In this document: positions 34,885-43,382 of the stretch, piece after piece
Layout: each line of letters starts with the position of its first letter
How positions within the stretch are numbered: position 1 is the first letter of the stretch
Source of the DNA: Lacrimispora sp. 210928-DFI.3.58
GTDB lineage: Bacteria; Bacillota; Clostridia; Lachnospirales; Lachnospiraceae
Direction of reading: 5' to 3'
NCBI RefSeq assembly: GCF_020554865.1
Contig: NZ_JAJCIC010000001.1
Location: 124,001-188,000 of the forward strand
Length of the DNA: 64,000 bases
Translations under genes and position numbers: made by a program
The notes under the pieces: generated by a model
Database searches by the model: none
Told to the model about the DNA's origin: nothing
What the model saw: only the letters and a program-made list of their open reading frames with translations

Positions 34885-35805
34885 ATGCTTGAATATCTGA
34901 TAAAACGTATCATACAGATCATCCCCGTCCTGCTGATCGTATCCTTCCTCATTGTATCCCTTACCAGGCTGGTTCCGGGTGATCCTGTGCGGAATATATT
35001 GGGGGCAGAAGCGACAGAGGAGCAGTACCACGAGCTTCAGGAAAAATTTGGCCTGGATAAGCCTGTGGTGATCCAGTACGGGAGCTATATAAAGAACCTT
35101 TTAAAAGGTGATATGGGCCGGACCTATTTCAGAAATCTTCCCGTATCAAAGGAGATCGGTGACCGCTATCCCAATACCTTTAAAATCGCAGTGATAGCGG
35201 CCTGTCTGTCCACGGTCATAGGGATCGTCCTGGGAGTGACAGCAGCCCTTCACAGAGGAAAAATATTTGACAGCCTGATCATGGTATTGTCCCTGGTGGC
35301 CGTATCCACCCCCATATTTTTCCTGTGCATCATTTTGATGGTCGTGTTTGGAGTGCAGTTAAAATGGCTGCCGGTCATGGGCCTTTCCTCATGGAAGCAT
35401 TATATCCTTCCGGTGACCTCCCTGGCTGCCCAGTCCATTGCTACGATCTCCAGGACCATGCGTTCCTCCATGCTGGACGTGCTGGGAGAAGACTATATAC
35501 GGACAGCCTGGGCCTGCGGCATTCCTCGGCATGTGGTGATCTATAAAAATGCGGTCCGCAATGCCATGATCCCTGTTGTTACCATCATCGGCTTCCAATT
35601 TGGCTCCCTGCTTACAGGCGCTGCCATTACCGAGTCCGTTTTCTCTATCAACGGTATGGGAAGCTACATGGTCTCCGGCGTTATGAGCCGTGACTATCCT
35701 GTGGTACAGGGAACGATCCTTCTGTTTGCCCTGGTCTTCGTGGTAGTGAACCTGATCACAGACCTTTGCTACGGCCTTTTTGACCCGCGGATTTCATACA
35801 ATTAA
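34885..35805 (+). CDS. ABC transporter permease, DppB/OppB type
   Basis: A 306-residue protein starting MLEYLIKRIIQIIPVLL. AAGGAGG is 12 nt upstream; an in-frame ATG at 34822 lies within the hairpin region and is rejected. It has six membrane segments with the N-terminal RLVPGDP block, and the permease EAA-type loop in EDYIRTAWACGIPRHVVIYK. The C terminus DLCYGLFDPRISY is typical of the family. It forms a heterodimer with the next gene product. Confidence 0.92.
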   Translation: MLEYLIKRIIQIIPVLLIVSFLIVSLTRLVPGDPVRNILGAEATEEQYHELQEKFGLDKPVVIQYGSYIKNLLKGDMGRTYFRNLPVSKEIGDRYPNTFKIAVIAACLSTVIGIVLGVTAALHRGKIFDSLIMVLSLVAVSTPIFFLCIILMVVFGVQLKWLPVMGLSSWKHYILPVTSLAAQSIATISRTMRSSMLDVLGEDYIRTAWACGIPRHVVIYKNAVRNAMIPVVTIIGFQFGSLLTGAAITESVFSINGMGSYMVSGVMSRDYPVVQGTILLFALVFVVVNLITDLCYGLFDPRISYN

Positions 35806-35820
35806 GGAGCAGGATACGAT

Positions 35821-36675
35821 ATGGCAAAGAATAAACTGATAAAAAACCCGGTTCTGAGACGTTTTGTGAAGCGGCCAGCCACGATTATAGGGAGCATTGT
35901 CCTCATCGCATTCTTTTTGGTAGCGATCCTGGGGCCCTTTGTCATCAAGGGAGATCCCTATGCAGTGGAGCTGGGAAGCAAGTATCTTCTTCCTGGTCCG
36001 GGACACTGGCTGGGAACAGATAATCTGGGACGCGATACTCTTGTTAGGATGATCTACGGTGCCCGCACCACTCTTCTCGTAAGCTTCCTGGCAGTTGCCA
36101 TAGGCTCTGTGACAGGTATCTTTCTGGGACTTATGGCAGGCTATTTTGGCGGCCGTACAGATACCATCTTGTCCCGTATGGTGGATATTTTGATGGCGTT
36201 TCCGGGACTGCTCCTTGCGATCCTGGTGGTAGCGATCCTGGGTTCGGGCACAATGAACACCATTATTGCAATTTCCTTTTTCTCTATTCCCGGTATGGCG
36301 AGACGCACAAGGGGTATGGTGATGAGCTTAAAAAAGAGGGAGTATGTGCAGGCCTGCCAGATATTTGGAGCAAGCAATGCCCGCATTCTTCTTACCCATA
36401 TTCTTCCAAACTGCGTGTCCCTTATTATCGTGGATGTGACATTGGCCCTGGGTACGGCCATCTTGACCTCCTCCTCCCTGTCTTTCTTAGGTCTGGGAGT
36501 GCAGCCGCCCACAGCAGAGTGGGGCGCTATGATGAACCAGGCGAGGGAGATGATACGGCTGCAGCCTATCCATGCGATCATTCCCGGTATCGCCATCACC
36601 ATGGTAGTGTTGAGCTTCAGCCTGGTGGGAGATGGCTTGCGGGATGCCCTTGACCCGAAACTGAAAAACAGCTGA
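35821..36675 (+). CDS. ABC transporter permease, DppC/OppC type
   Basis: A 284-residue protein with GGAGCAGG before the ATG. The family blocks HWLGTDNLGRDTLVRMIYGA, VGLMAGYFGG-like FLGLMAGYFGGRTD and KKREYVQACQIFGASNARIL are present, with about six membrane helices and the C-terminal DGLRDALDPKLK. It is the partner permease of the preceding gene, in the order B-C-D-F usual for peptide transporters. Confidence 0.92.
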   Translation: MAKNKLIKNPVLRRFVKRPATIIGSIVLIAFFLVAILGPFVIKGDPYAVELGSKYLLPGPGHWLGTDNLGRDTLVRMIYGARTTLLVSFLAVAIGSVTGIFLGLMAGYFGGRTDTILSRMVDILMAFPGLLLAILVVAILGSGTMNTIIAISFFSIPGMARRTRGMVMSLKKREYVQACQIFGASNARILLTHILPNCVSLIIVDVTLALGTAILTSSSLSFLGLGVQPPTAEWGAMMNQAREMIRLQPIHAIIPGIAITMVVLSFSLVGDGLRDALDPKLKNS

Positions 36676-36689
36676 ATGGGGATGTGACA

Positions 36690-37676
36690 ATGGAAAAGAA
36701 CATATTAGAAGTAAAAAATCTGAAGACCTACTTTTACACAGAAGAAGGCGTTGTCCACAGCGTGGACGGCTTAAGCTATAAGCTGGCGGAAAAAGAGACC
36801 CTTGCAATTGTGGGAGAGTCCGGCTGCGGTAAGAGCGTAAGCTCCTTGTCGGTTATGGGCATTGTCCAGAGCCCTCCCGGAAAGGTGGAGCCGGGAAGCG
36901 AGATCCTGTTTGAGGGAAAAAACCTGTTGGCTTTAAGTGAAAAGGAAATGCAGCGCATACGTGGAAATGATATTTCCATGATCTTTCAGGAGCCTATGAC
37001 CTCGTTAAATCCTGTATTTACCGTGGGACAGCAGATCCATCAAATCCTGCATTACCACCAGAAGATCAGCAAAAAGGAGGCCAGGAGCCATGCCATTGAC
37101 ATGCTGCGTCTGGTAGGGATCCCTTCTCCGGAGCTCACTGTGGACCAGTATCCCCATCAGCTTTCCGGAGGTATGAGACAGAGGGTGATGATCGCCATGG
37201 CATTGTCATGCAATCCGCGCATCCTTATAGCAGACGAGCCTACCACAGCCCTGGATGTTACCATTCAGGCACAGATCCTGCGGCTTATGACCGATCTGAA
37301 GGAGAAGCTGGGAACGGCGATTATCCTTATTACCCATGACATGGGTGTGGTGGCTGAGATGGCTGACAATGTCCTTGTTATGTATGCAGGACAGGCCATT
37401 GAATATGCAGCAGTGGCAGATATTTTTGCATCGCCGAAGCATCCTTACACACAGGGACTGTTAAAATCCATTCCAAAGCTCCACGAGGATGTGGACAGGC
37501 TCTATGCCATCAAGGGCTCTGTGCCCAGCGCAGTGAATTTTCCGAAGGGCTGCCGGTTTGCTCCGAGATGCGAAAAATGCAGGCCGCTCTGTATGGAAAA
37601 GGCCCCGGAGCTTTATGAGTTAGGGGATGGAAGAAAGGTCAGATGCCATTTATATGCAGGGAGGGACGGAAATTGA
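36690..37676 (+). CDS. Peptide ABC transporter ATPase, DppD/OppD type
   Basis: A 328-residue ATPase. Walker A is GESGCGKS (42-49), the signature is LSGGMRQRVMIAMAL, Walker B is ILIADEPTTALD, and the H-loop is LITHDM. The C-terminal oligopeptide-transport extension has CRFAPRCEKCRPLC, the Cys pattern that binds a [4Fe-4S] cluster in this subfamily. The ATG at 36690 is preferred over the GTG at 36684. Confidence 0.93.
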   Translation: MEKNILEVKNLKTYFYTEEGVVHSVDGLSYKLAEKETLAIVGESGCGKSVSSLSVMGIVQSPPGKVEPGSEILFEGKNLLALSEKEMQRIRGNDISMIFQEPMTSLNPVFTVGQQIHQILHYHQKISKKEARSHAIDMLRLVGIPSPELTVDQYPHQLSGGMRQRVMIAMALSCNPRILIADEPTTALDVTIQAQILRLMTDLKEKLGTAIILITHDMGVVAEMADNVLVMYAGQAIEYAAVADIFASPKHPYTQGLLKSIPKLHEDVDRLYAIKGSVPSAVNFPKGCRFAPRCEKCRPLCMEKAPELYELGDGRKVRCHLYAGRDGN

Positions 37677-38722
37677 GAGAAGTGATTCTGTCGGTAAAGG
37701 ATTTAAAGATCCATTACCCGATCAAGATGAAAGTAAAGGGAAAAATATGGTCCCAGAAAAATAAGGTCCAGGCAGTCAATGGCATCTCCTTTGATGTGTA
37801 TAAGGGAGAAACCCTGGGGATCGTAGGGGAGTCAGGCTGCGGAAAATCCACCTCCGGCAGGGCGATTGTCCGTTTGGAGCGCCCTACCTCCGGTCAGATA
37901 CTGTACAAGGGAGAGGATATCTGGAGCTATGGAAGAGAGCAGCTGTTTGAATACAGGAAAAAGGCACAGATGATCTTCCAGGACGCTTATTCCACCCTTG
38001 ATCCCAGATTTACGATTGGAAGAAGTATCTGCGAACCAATGGTCATCCACAAGGCAGGCAGCAGGGAGGAAAATGAAAAGCAGGCAAGGAAGCTTATGCG
38101 TGATGTGGGACTGCCTGAGACCTATTATGACCGTTACCCTCATGAGTTTTCCGGCGGACAGAGGCAGAGGATCGGTGTGGCCAGAGCTCTGGCTTTAAAC
38201 CCGGAGATACTGGTATGCGATGAGCCGGTATCTGCTCTGGATGTCTCTGTACAGGCTCAGATATTGAACCTTATGAAGGAGCTTCAGGAGAAATTCAGCC
38301 TGACCTATATTTTTATCTCACACAATCTAAGCGTGGTAAAGCACTTATGCGACCGTATCGGGGTGATCTATCTGGGGAATATGGTGGAGCTCTCAGAAAA
38401 GGATGAGCTGTTTGGAAACATGCTCCATCCCTATACCAGAGCCCTGATATCCGCTATCCCTATCCCGGACCCTGCCTTTAAGAGACGGAAGGTGATCCTG
38501 GAGGGAGATGTGCCTACACCGATCAACCCGCCGAAAGGCTGCCCCTTTGCTACCCGCTGTACCTATGCCACGGAGCTGTGCAGGGCCGAAAAACCGGCCC
38601 TTGAGGATGTGGGGAAGGGACACTTTGTGGCCTGCCATATCTATGGAGGCCGCAGGCAGGAAATGAATGGACAGATGCTGAGAGCAGGGATCATGCCTCC
38701 TCAGAGAGAAAGCCTGTTATAG
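37673..38722 (+). CDS. Peptide ABC transporter ATPase, DppF/OppF type
   Basis: A protein of about 349 residues. A TTG at 37673 overlaps the preceding stop (ATTGA) and follows GGGAGGGA by 6 nt; a GTG at 37682 is the alternative. Walker A is GESGCGKS, the signature FSGGQRQRIGVARAL, Walker B ILVCDEPVSALD, and the C-terminal Cys block CPFATRCTYATELC. The ~25 residues after CHIYGG are an extra tail. It completes the transporter. Confidence 0.92.
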   Translation: MREVILSVKDLKIHYPIKMKVKGKIWSQKNKVQAVNGISFDVYKGETLGIVGESGCGKSTSGRAIVRLERPTSGQILYKGEDIWSYGREQLFEYRKKAQMIFQDAYSTLDPRFTIGRSICEPMVIHKAGSREENEKQARKLMRDVGLPETYYDRYPHEFSGGQRQRIGVARALALNPEILVCDEPVSALDVSVQAQILNLMKELQEKFSLTYIFISHNLSVVKHLCDRIGVIYLGNMVELSEKDELFGNMLHPYTRALISAIPIPDPAFKRRKVILEGDVPTPINPPKGCPFATRCTYATELCRAEKPALEDVGKGHFVACHIYGGRRQEMNGQMLRAGIMPPQRESLL

Positions 38723-38758
38723 GAACTGCAAATAAAAAGAGAAAGGGAAGTTGGAAGA

Positions 38759-39202
38759 ATGAAGGTAGCGATCGGTGGACAGGGTTCCGCATTTTTATTA
38801 AAGGAGAAAGTAAAAGAGTATCTGCTGGAAAAGGGCTATGAGGTCTGTGATATGGGCCAGACAGAGCAGGAGGACAGCCAGTTCTTTTTTGTGGATACCG
38901 TGGAGGGTGTAGCCGGAAAGATCAAAAGCGGAGAGTGCGAGCGGGGGATCGTTATGTGTGGCAGCGGAGCAGGAGTTTCTCTGGTTGCCAATAAGATCAA
39001 GGGGATCTACTGCGTGCCCTGTGAGAGCATTTTTACGGCGGAGCGCATCCATGCCTTTAATCAGGTGAACATGATGGCGATGGGAGCCATGGTAGTGACG
39101 CCGGGGAAGGCCTGCGAGATGGCAGAGGCATTTTTAAAAAGCACCTGCAACGGCGGTGCCCTGGAACATATCAAAAAGGTGGAGGAAGCCTATTTTAAAT
39201 AA
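38759..39202 (+). CDS. RpiB/LacAB-family isomerase
   Basis: A 147-residue protein with the family core GIVMCGSGAGVSLVANK (C67 at the catalytic-base position) and RIHAFNQVNMMAMGAMVV. These enzymes isomerise pentose or galactose phosphates by an enediol route. The usual N-terminal H-x-G-x-D-x-A-G motif is replaced by GGQGSAFLLKEK, so the substrate may be unusual. It starts the catabolic half of the operon, 36 bp after the transporter. Confidence 0.8.
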   Translation: MKVAIGGQGSAFLLKEKVKEYLLEKGYEVCDMGQTEQEDSQFFFVDTVEGVAGKIKSGECERGIVMCGSGAGVSLVANKIKGIYCVPCESIFTAERIHAFNQVNMMAMGAMVVTPGKACEMAEAFLKSTCNGGALEHIKKVEEAYFK

Positions 39203-39226
39203 CAAGAGGGAAAAGAGGGATAAAGC

Positions 39227-39625
39227 ATGGCAATGGTAACAGCCTTTCTTCCAAAGGGCTATACCCAGGAGTTAAAGGACAGGTTTATCGCAGCGCTGGG
39301 CGATGTGGAGTGTATTGGATTTGATATGCCCAGGATATATGAGCACGTATATCTTCACGAATTTGATACCAGCCACTGTGATGAGGTGATGAAAAAAACA
39401 AAATATCTGGTGATCTACACGGGAGCAGGAAAGGTGACCGCCTCAAAGAGCAGGATCGCAGAGCTGTTTCGCGAAAAATGTGATGAGATCTTTGGAGCAG
39501 AGGATACCCTTTATGACTCGGTGGTGATAGAAGAGCATACCAACTGGATGATCTCCTGCGAGGGAGAAATGCGCTGCGAGGATCCGGAGGCAGTGGCGGC
39601 CCAGCTGGCTTACCAGAATAAATAA
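39227..39625 (+). CDS. Small paralogue 1, tautomerase-like double-unit protein
   Basis: A 132-residue soluble protein in the tandem family of four. The layout is a beta strand, a helix and a strand twice: VTAFLPKGYTQELKDRFIAA with EHVYLHEFD, then YLVIYTGAGKVTASKSRIAE with DSVVIEEHTNWMISCEGEMR. This resembles two fused 4-oxalocrotonate-tautomerase units (as in MSAD or cis-CaaD, also about 130 residues). The residue after Met is Ala, so the catalytic Pro1 is missing. It shares HVYLHEFD...HCDEVMK and EGxMRCED with paralogue 2. The assignment is by eye; the function is unknown. Confidence 0.7.
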   Translation: MAMVTAFLPKGYTQELKDRFIAALGDVECIGFDMPRIYEHVYLHEFDTSHCDEVMKKTKYLVIYTGAGKVTASKSRIAELFREKCDEIFGAEDTLYDSVVIEEHTNWMISCEGEMRCEDPEAVAAQLAYQNK

Positions 39626-39639
39626 GGAGGATATGGTAT

Positions 39640-40041
39640 ATGGCAATGTTGATTGGGTTTATCCCGGCAGGCTATTCAGAGGAGCAGAAGGCGCGGTTCA
39701 TAGAGGGCTGCCAGAAATGCGAGACCATGGGGCTGAAGCTTGCGCCGAATTTTGAGCATGTGTATCTTCATGAATTTGATCCGGATCACTGTGATGAGGT
39801 GATGAAGCGGTCAAAGATCATGCTCTGTTATACAGCGGAGGGTAAGGGCTTTGTAAATAAGAGTGAATTTGTACAGCTGTTTAAGGAAACCTGTGATGAG
39901 GCCTTTGGAGAAGGCGAGACGGAGAATGCTGTCGTGCTTCTAGAGGAGCATGAGAACCCGTTTATTTCCGTAGAAGGGCTTATGCGCTGTGAGGACGCAG
40001 AGATGATGGCCTATCTGGGCTCACTGAATCAGGACAAATAA
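39640..40041 (+). CDS. Small paralogue 2, tautomerase-like double-unit protein
   Basis: A 133-residue protein 14 bp after paralogue 1 and clearly its closest relative: IGFIPAGYSEEQKARFIEG, EHVYLHEFDPDHCDEVMK, MLCYTAEGKGFVNKSEFVQL and SVEGLMRCEDAE. AAGGAGGATATGG precedes the ATG. Again there is no Pro after Met. The conserved C-D-E-V-M-K block and the late Cys of MRCED are candidate functional residues. It was probably produced by tandem duplication and divergence. Confidence 0.7.
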   Translation: MAMLIGFIPAGYSEEQKARFIEGCQKCETMGLKLAPNFEHVYLHEFDPDHCDEVMKRSKIMLCYTAEGKGFVNKSEFVQLFKETCDEAFGEGETENAVVLLEEHENPFISVEGLMRCEDAEMMAYLGSLNQDK

Positions 40042-40069
40042 CAGAGAAGGATCAACAGGAGGGATAAAA

Positions 40070-40492
40070 ATGACGACACTTGTACTTTATGTATCAGACC
40101 GGTATGCGGACAGCGCCAAAAAGCAGGCAATGATCACTGCCGCCAGAGAAAGCCTCTGCGAGGGGCTGCACTTGGAGAAGGAGGATGTGCTGGTGATCCT
40201 GGAAGCTTTCCGGGATGGAGAGGCAAATGAGCGCGTGCACCATTGCTATTTCCCGGTTCTCTATACACCGGAGGGCACGCCTTATGCATATAAAAAGCGT
40301 GCAGGAGAGCTGATGAATGAGCGCCTGAGGGCGCTGGTGGATCCGGAGGAGATCGGCCATGTGTATTTCCATATGAAGGAGCACGGATATGACAATGGGG
40401 CAGTGAACGGGACACTTTTAAAATATGACTCTGCCGCAATAAAGCATCTGGATGAGACACGCGGCGAAAACAGCACTCCCTGGCTGGGCTGA
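40070..40492 (+). CDS. Small paralogue 3, tautomerase-like double-unit protein
   Basis: A 140-residue, more divergent member: LVLYVSDRYADSAKKQAMI, ESLCEGLHLEKEDVLVILEAF, then FPVLYTPEGTPYAYKKRAGE and HVYFHMKEHGYDNGAVNGTL. AGGAGGG lies 6 nt before the ATG. The second unit matches paralogue 4 at the MKEH/IKEQ and VNG/LNG positions. The residue after Met is Thr. It may be structural in a hetero-oligomer with the other paralogues. Confidence 0.65.
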   Translation: MTTLVLYVSDRYADSAKKQAMITAARESLCEGLHLEKEDVLVILEAFRDGEANERVHHCYFPVLYTPEGTPYAYKKRAGELMNERLRALVDPEEIGHVYFHMKEHGYDNGAVNGTLLKYDSAAIKHLDETRGENSTPWLG

Positions 40493-40511
40493 TGGATTGG
40501 AGGATAAGAAT

Positions 40512-40889
40512 ATGACACATGTATATGCATATGTAAAAGAAGGCTGCTCAAAGGAGCAGATGAAGGATCTGATCGCTGGAATAAAAAGTGCAGTGGGAGA
40601 AGGCTTTAACCTGGATGAGAAGGCTTCCACAGTGGCTGTGAAGGAACTGGCAGCGGACTGCCACAGCGAAAACTTCGGCTCCTTTATGCTGGTATACACA
40701 GCAAAGGGAAAGGGATTTGATGTAAAGAAACGCTTTGCAAAGCTGTTAAACCAGGCAATTCGCAATGTATTGGGAGATCAGGGTGATGTACGCATGGTGA
40801 TTAAGGAGCAGGCAAATGATATGGTCGGATTAAACGGCATCCTGCGCTGCAATGACAGGAGCGTAAATACGGCCTACGAAATGGGCTGA
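40512..40889 (+). CDS. Small paralogue 4, tautomerase-like double-unit protein
   Basis: A 125-residue protein. The ATG at 40512 follows GGAGG by 10 nt; a longer frame from 40452 lies inside the previous gene. The first unit reads THVYAYVKEGCSKEQMKDL, very close to the start pattern of 4-OT proteins apart from Thr in place of Pro1. The second reads FMLVYTAKGKGFDVKKRFAK and VRMVIKEQANDMVGLNGILR with RCND at the end, echoing MRCED of paralogues 1 and 2. Confidence 0.68.
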   Translation: MTHVYAYVKEGCSKEQMKDLIAGIKSAVGEGFNLDEKASTVAVKELAADCHSENFGSFMLVYTAKGKGFDVKKRFAKLLNQAIRNVLGDQGDVRMVIKEQANDMVGLNGILRCNDRSVNTAYEMG

Positions 40890-40976
40890 CGGAAGGAATG
40901 GAAGGTCTGTCCGGGCTGCCTGCAGGGCCGGAGGGCGTGAAGATCGAAAATAAGAAAAGGTTCAGGAGGTAATATC

Positions 40977-42122
40977 ATGGATAGAAATGTAACACAGATG
41001 ATGTATATGGAAGTGAGAAAGGAATGGAACAGGATTTGTGATGAAGCGCGTCCGAGAATGGCGCCTAAGTGCAAAGCCTGTAAGGAGTGCGACAGTGCAA
41101 GGCCAAAATGCGGCTTTGTATCCAGCGACAGGGGACGCAGCGGTATCCGCAACTACGAAAAGATCCAGCAGATCAAGCTGGCCTGCGATACGATCTATGA
41201 GGGGGGAAATGGAGATGAGATCGACTCCTCCAGTGATTTCTTTGGCTATAAGATGCGTGCCCCGATCTTTAACGCGCCCATTGCGTGGGTGGGCAACGTG
41301 CTTCCCAATACGCATTTTAAGAAGCCGGGCGTTGAAAATGTAGACGGCAAGGCCATTGACAGTGATGACTACGCGTTCAGCAAGGCTCTGATCGACGGCT
41401 GTGCCGATGTGGGCACCATTGGCTGGGTGGCAGATTCCAAGCATCATCCTCTGGTACATTTCTATGAGGATGGACTGAGAGCTATCAAGGAGAGAGGCGG
41501 CCTGGGCGTTCCTACCATCAAATCCTGGGATGATGAGAAGCTTCCGAATAAGATCAGAATGGCGGACGAGGCTGGTGCCATTGCCATTGCAACAGACATT
41601 GACTGCGTAGGCCTGGGCTATATGTCCATTAATGGAAAATATGATATTCTTCCCGGCCTCAGCAATCCGAAGTCAGCAAGGCAGCTAAAGGAAATCTTTT
41701 CTATCACAGAGAAGCCCTATATCCTGAAGGGCATCATGACTCCCCAGGGAGCAGTGAAGGCCTGTGAGGCAGGGGCTGCCGGTATTGTGGTATCCAACCA
41801 TGCAGGAAACAACCTGGACCAGTCCTTGGCTACCATCGAGGTTCTGGCCGATATTAAAAAGGCAGTTGGAAATGATATCAAGATCTACATTGACGGCGGT
41901 TTCCGCCATGGTGAGGATGTGTTCAAGGCTCTGGCCCTGGGAGCAGACGGTGTGCTGGTAGGACGTCCGTTTATGATTGCAGCAGAGGGCGGAGAGGCTT
42001 ACGGCGTTTCCATCTATATGCAGAAGCTGATCTGGGAGCTGCAGAATGCAATGCGTATGACAGGATGCCTGAGCTTGAAGGACATCACAAGGGATAAGAT
42101 CTATATCACGAAAGAATTCTAA
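40977..42122 (+). CDS. FMN-dependent alpha-hydroxy-acid dehydrogenase-like protein, copy 1
   Basis: A 381-residue TIM-barrel protein of the FMN_dh family (lactate/glycolate/mandelate oxidising). The C-terminal half shows the flavin and catalytic blocks: YILKGIMTPQGAVKACEAGA, VVSNHAGNNLDQSLATIEVL with the catalytic His H275, IYIDGGFRHGEDVFKALALG and GADGVLVGRP. The N terminus carries C32-x2-C35-x2-C38-x6-C45, suitable for an Fe-S cluster or zinc and known from clostridial members. AGGAGG precedes the ATG. The substrate is unknown; context suggests a 2-hydroxy acid released by the hydrolases downstream. Confidence 0.85.
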   Translation: MDRNVTQMMYMEVRKEWNRICDEARPRMAPKCKACKECDSARPKCGFVSSDRGRSGIRNYEKIQQIKLACDTIYEGGNGDEIDSSSDFFGYKMRAPIFNAPIAWVGNVLPNTHFKKPGVENVDGKAIDSDDYAFSKALIDGCADVGTIGWVADSKHHPLVHFYEDGLRAIKERGGLGVPTIKSWDDEKLPNKIRMADEAGAIAIATDIDCVGLGYMSINGKYDILPGLSNPKSARQLKEIFSITEKPYILKGIMTPQGAVKACEAGAAGIVVSNHAGNNLDQSLATIEVLADIKKAVGNDIKIYIDGGFRHGEDVFKALALGADGVLVGRPFMIAAEGGEAYGVSIYMQKLIWELQNAMRMTGCLSLKDITRDKIYITKEF

Positions 42123-42158
42123 TAGAACAAGTGAGTTCAAACATATGGGAGAATACAT

Positions 42159-43304
42159 ATGGCAAAAGATATAACACAGATGATGTATATGGAGTTAAGG
42201 CAGGAGTGGAACCGCATTCTGGATGAGGCACGTCCAAGGGTGGCTCCCAGGTGCAGGGCTTGCAGGGAATGCGACAGCCTGCGGCCAAAGTGCGGTTTTG
42301 TCTCCAGCGAGCGTGGAAAGAGCGGAGAGCGCAATTATGAGAAGCTCCAGCAGATACGGCTGGCCTGCGATACCATGTATGAGGGCGGAAATGGAGACGA
42401 GATCGATACCTCCTGCGAATTTTTCGGGGAAGTCATGAGCGCACCTGTATTTAATGCTCCTATTGCATGGATAAAAAATGCATTTCCGGACAGCCATTTT
42501 AAGCGTCCGGGAATGGAGCGTGTAGACGGGCGTGCCACGGACAGCGATGATTATGGATATACAAAGGCTCTGATCGATGGCTGCGCCGATGTGGGCTTGG
42601 TAGGCTGGGTAGCAGATTCCAAACATCACCCGCTGGTCCATTTTTTTGATGACGGCCTGCACGCCATTAAGGAGAGAAGCGGCAGGGGCGTACCTACCAT
42701 CAAGTCCTGGGAGGACGGACAGATGATAGAGAGGATCAAAAAGGCCGATGAGGCGGGGGCAGTTGCGATTGCGACGGATATTGACTGCGTAGGCCTGGGA
42801 GATATGTCCATCAATGCAAAGTACGATTCTCTTCCGGGAATTGTAACCCCTAAATCCGCAAAGCATTTAAAGGAAATTTTCTCTGTCACAGACAGGCCCT
42901 ATATATTAAAGGGTATCATGACGCCTCAGGGAGCAGTAAAGGCCTGTGAGTCAGGGGCATCAGGGATCGTGATCTCCAACCATGCAGGAAACAGCCTAGA
43001 CCAGTCCCTGGCGACGATCGAGGTGCTGGAGGATATTAAAAGGGCAGTTGGAAATGACATCAAGATCTATATTGACGGCGGCTTCCGCCATGGCGAGGAC
43101 GTATTTAAGGCCATTGCCATGGGAGCGGACGGCGTTCTGATCGGACGCCCGGTTATGGTGGCGGCAGAGGGAGCTGACAGCTACGGCGTATCCATTTATC
43201 TGCAGAAGGTGATCTGGGAGCTGAAAAATGCGATGCGCATGACAGGATGTCTGACGCTCAGGGATATTACGAGAGACAAGGTCGTTATTACAAAGGAATT
43301 TTAA
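42159..43304 (+). CDS. FMN-dependent alpha-hydroxy-acid dehydrogenase-like protein, copy 2
   Basis: A 381-residue tandem paralogue of the preceding gene. It has identical length and by eye about three quarters identical residues, including C32/C35/C38/C45 and the SNHAGNSLDQ and IYIDGGFRHGED blocks. The differences cluster in the first half of the barrel (for example EFFGEVMSAPVFNAP) and around KSWEDGQMIERI. The pair may form a hetero-oligomer or treat related substrates. The upstream site is weak (GGGAGAATACAT). Confidence 0.85.
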   Translation: MAKDITQMMYMELRQEWNRILDEARPRVAPRCRACRECDSLRPKCGFVSSERGKSGERNYEKLQQIRLACDTMYEGGNGDEIDTSCEFFGEVMSAPVFNAPIAWIKNAFPDSHFKRPGMERVDGRATDSDDYGYTKALIDGCADVGLVGWVADSKHHPLVHFFDDGLHAIKERSGRGVPTIKSWEDGQMIERIKKADEAGAVAIATDIDCVGLGDMSINAKYDSLPGIVTPKSAKHLKEIFSVTDRPYILKGIMTPQGAVKACESGASGIVISNHAGNSLDQSLATIEVLEDIKRAVGNDIKIYIDGGFRHGEDVFKAIAMGADGVLIGRPVMVAAEGADSYGVSIYLQKVIWELKNAMRMTGCLTLRDITRDKVVITKEF

Positions 43305-43382
43305 CGTTACCGCTGCGGGAAGGCCGGCTGGGCAGAGAATCCCGGAAAAAGGCTCAGGCGGGAAAACACAGGAGGATTTCAT

